Source: an uncultured Spirochaetales bacterium
Lineage (GTDB): Bacteria; UBP6; UBA1177
Direction: 5' to 3'
Assembly (NCBI GenBank): GCA_902774115.1
Contig: CACYHH010000007.1
Location: 25,543 to 89,542, forward strand
Length of the DNA stretch: 64,000 nucleotides
Numbering within the stretch: position 1 is the first letter of the stretch; each line of letters starts with the position of its first letter. Below are positions 63,986-64,000 of this stretch, one piece after another. A program made the translations under genes and the position numbers. The notes beneath the pieces are model-generated. The model ran no database searches, had not been told where the DNA came from, and saw only the letters and a program-made list of their open reading frames with translations.

Positions 63986-64000
63986 CAATCAATTAAGGAG

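Noticed and set aside
1..64000. tRNA, rRNA or known riboswitches
   Set aside because: Intergenic regions were read on both strands; none showed a cloverleaf, rRNA sequence or a riboswitch core I recognise. A covariance-model scan would be decisive.

Overview
The window reads as chromosome of a Gram-negative (diderm), probably anaerobic bacterium. Support for an outer membrane comes from apolipoprotein N-acyltransferase (lnt), a periplasmic lytic transglycosylase, an exported endonuclease I and more than ten lipobox-bearing proteins. Support for anaerobic fermentation comes from phosphate butyryltransferase plus butyrate kinase and a radical-SAM lysine 2,3-aminomutase. Large lipoproteins with Asp/Glu-rich linkers, DUF1566 (Lcl) modules and EGF-like cysteine clusters recall deltaproteobacterial or Myxococcota-like anaerobes. 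No rRNA or species-level marker is present, so the lineage is a guess. No tRNA, rRNA, CRISPR array or convincing intrinsic terminator was seen; convergent genes are often separated by under 15 bases.

Layout. 1-6.5 kb: a leftward lnt-ybeY-pgpH operon and a cation-chloride-cotransporter-like permease. 6.6-9.6 kb: a single-chain MmeI-like restriction-modification enzyme. 9.7-16 kb: two beta-helix lipoproteins and a giant ZU5/DUF1566/EGF-like lipoprotein. 16-20.2 kb: lytic transglycosylase, a REP-associated tyrosine transposase (RayT) surrounded by REP palindromes, and a small DUF1566 lipoprotein. 20.2-26.4 kb: rlmH-rsfS with a lipoprotein, then three exported proteins of unknown function. 26.6-30.1 kb: gmd and the fatty-acid genes fabD-acpP-fabF. 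30.6-36.7 kb: an exported protein, lysine 2,3-aminomutase plus ATP-grasp ligase, ptb-buk and a uracil-DNA-glycosylase-like protein. 36.7-43.2 kb: tmk, a lipoprotein, a sugar aminotransferase, mutS2 and an aminopeptidase P. 43.4-54.6 kb: two arylsulfotransferase-like lipoproteins, endonuclease I, a glutathione peroxidase-like lipoprotein, an ArsB/NhaD-type transporter, a radical-SAM protein, cyclophilin, a DUF2062 protein, a DnaQ-like exonuclease and a UvrD/PcrA helicase.

55.6-64 kb is the accessory region and the most interesting part. One tightly packed rightward operon encodes two different dynamin-like GTPases, two small proteins sharing an N-terminal domain, a 1064-residue HerA/FtsK-type ATPase with a Ser-rich, hydrophobic insertion, and a SUKH (SMI1/KNR4) protein. 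By eye it is more AT-rich than the rest of the window, and it is preceded by a leader with overlapping inverted repeats. I know of no described system with this composition; a membrane-associated conflict or defence role is inference.

Recurring sequence style: leftward promoters often look like TTGAMA-16/17-TAAWAT; Shine-Dalgarno sequences are strong (AGGAGG or GGTGA) and three genes probably start at TTG. Start codons below were chosen by Shine-Dalgarno spacing where alternatives existed.
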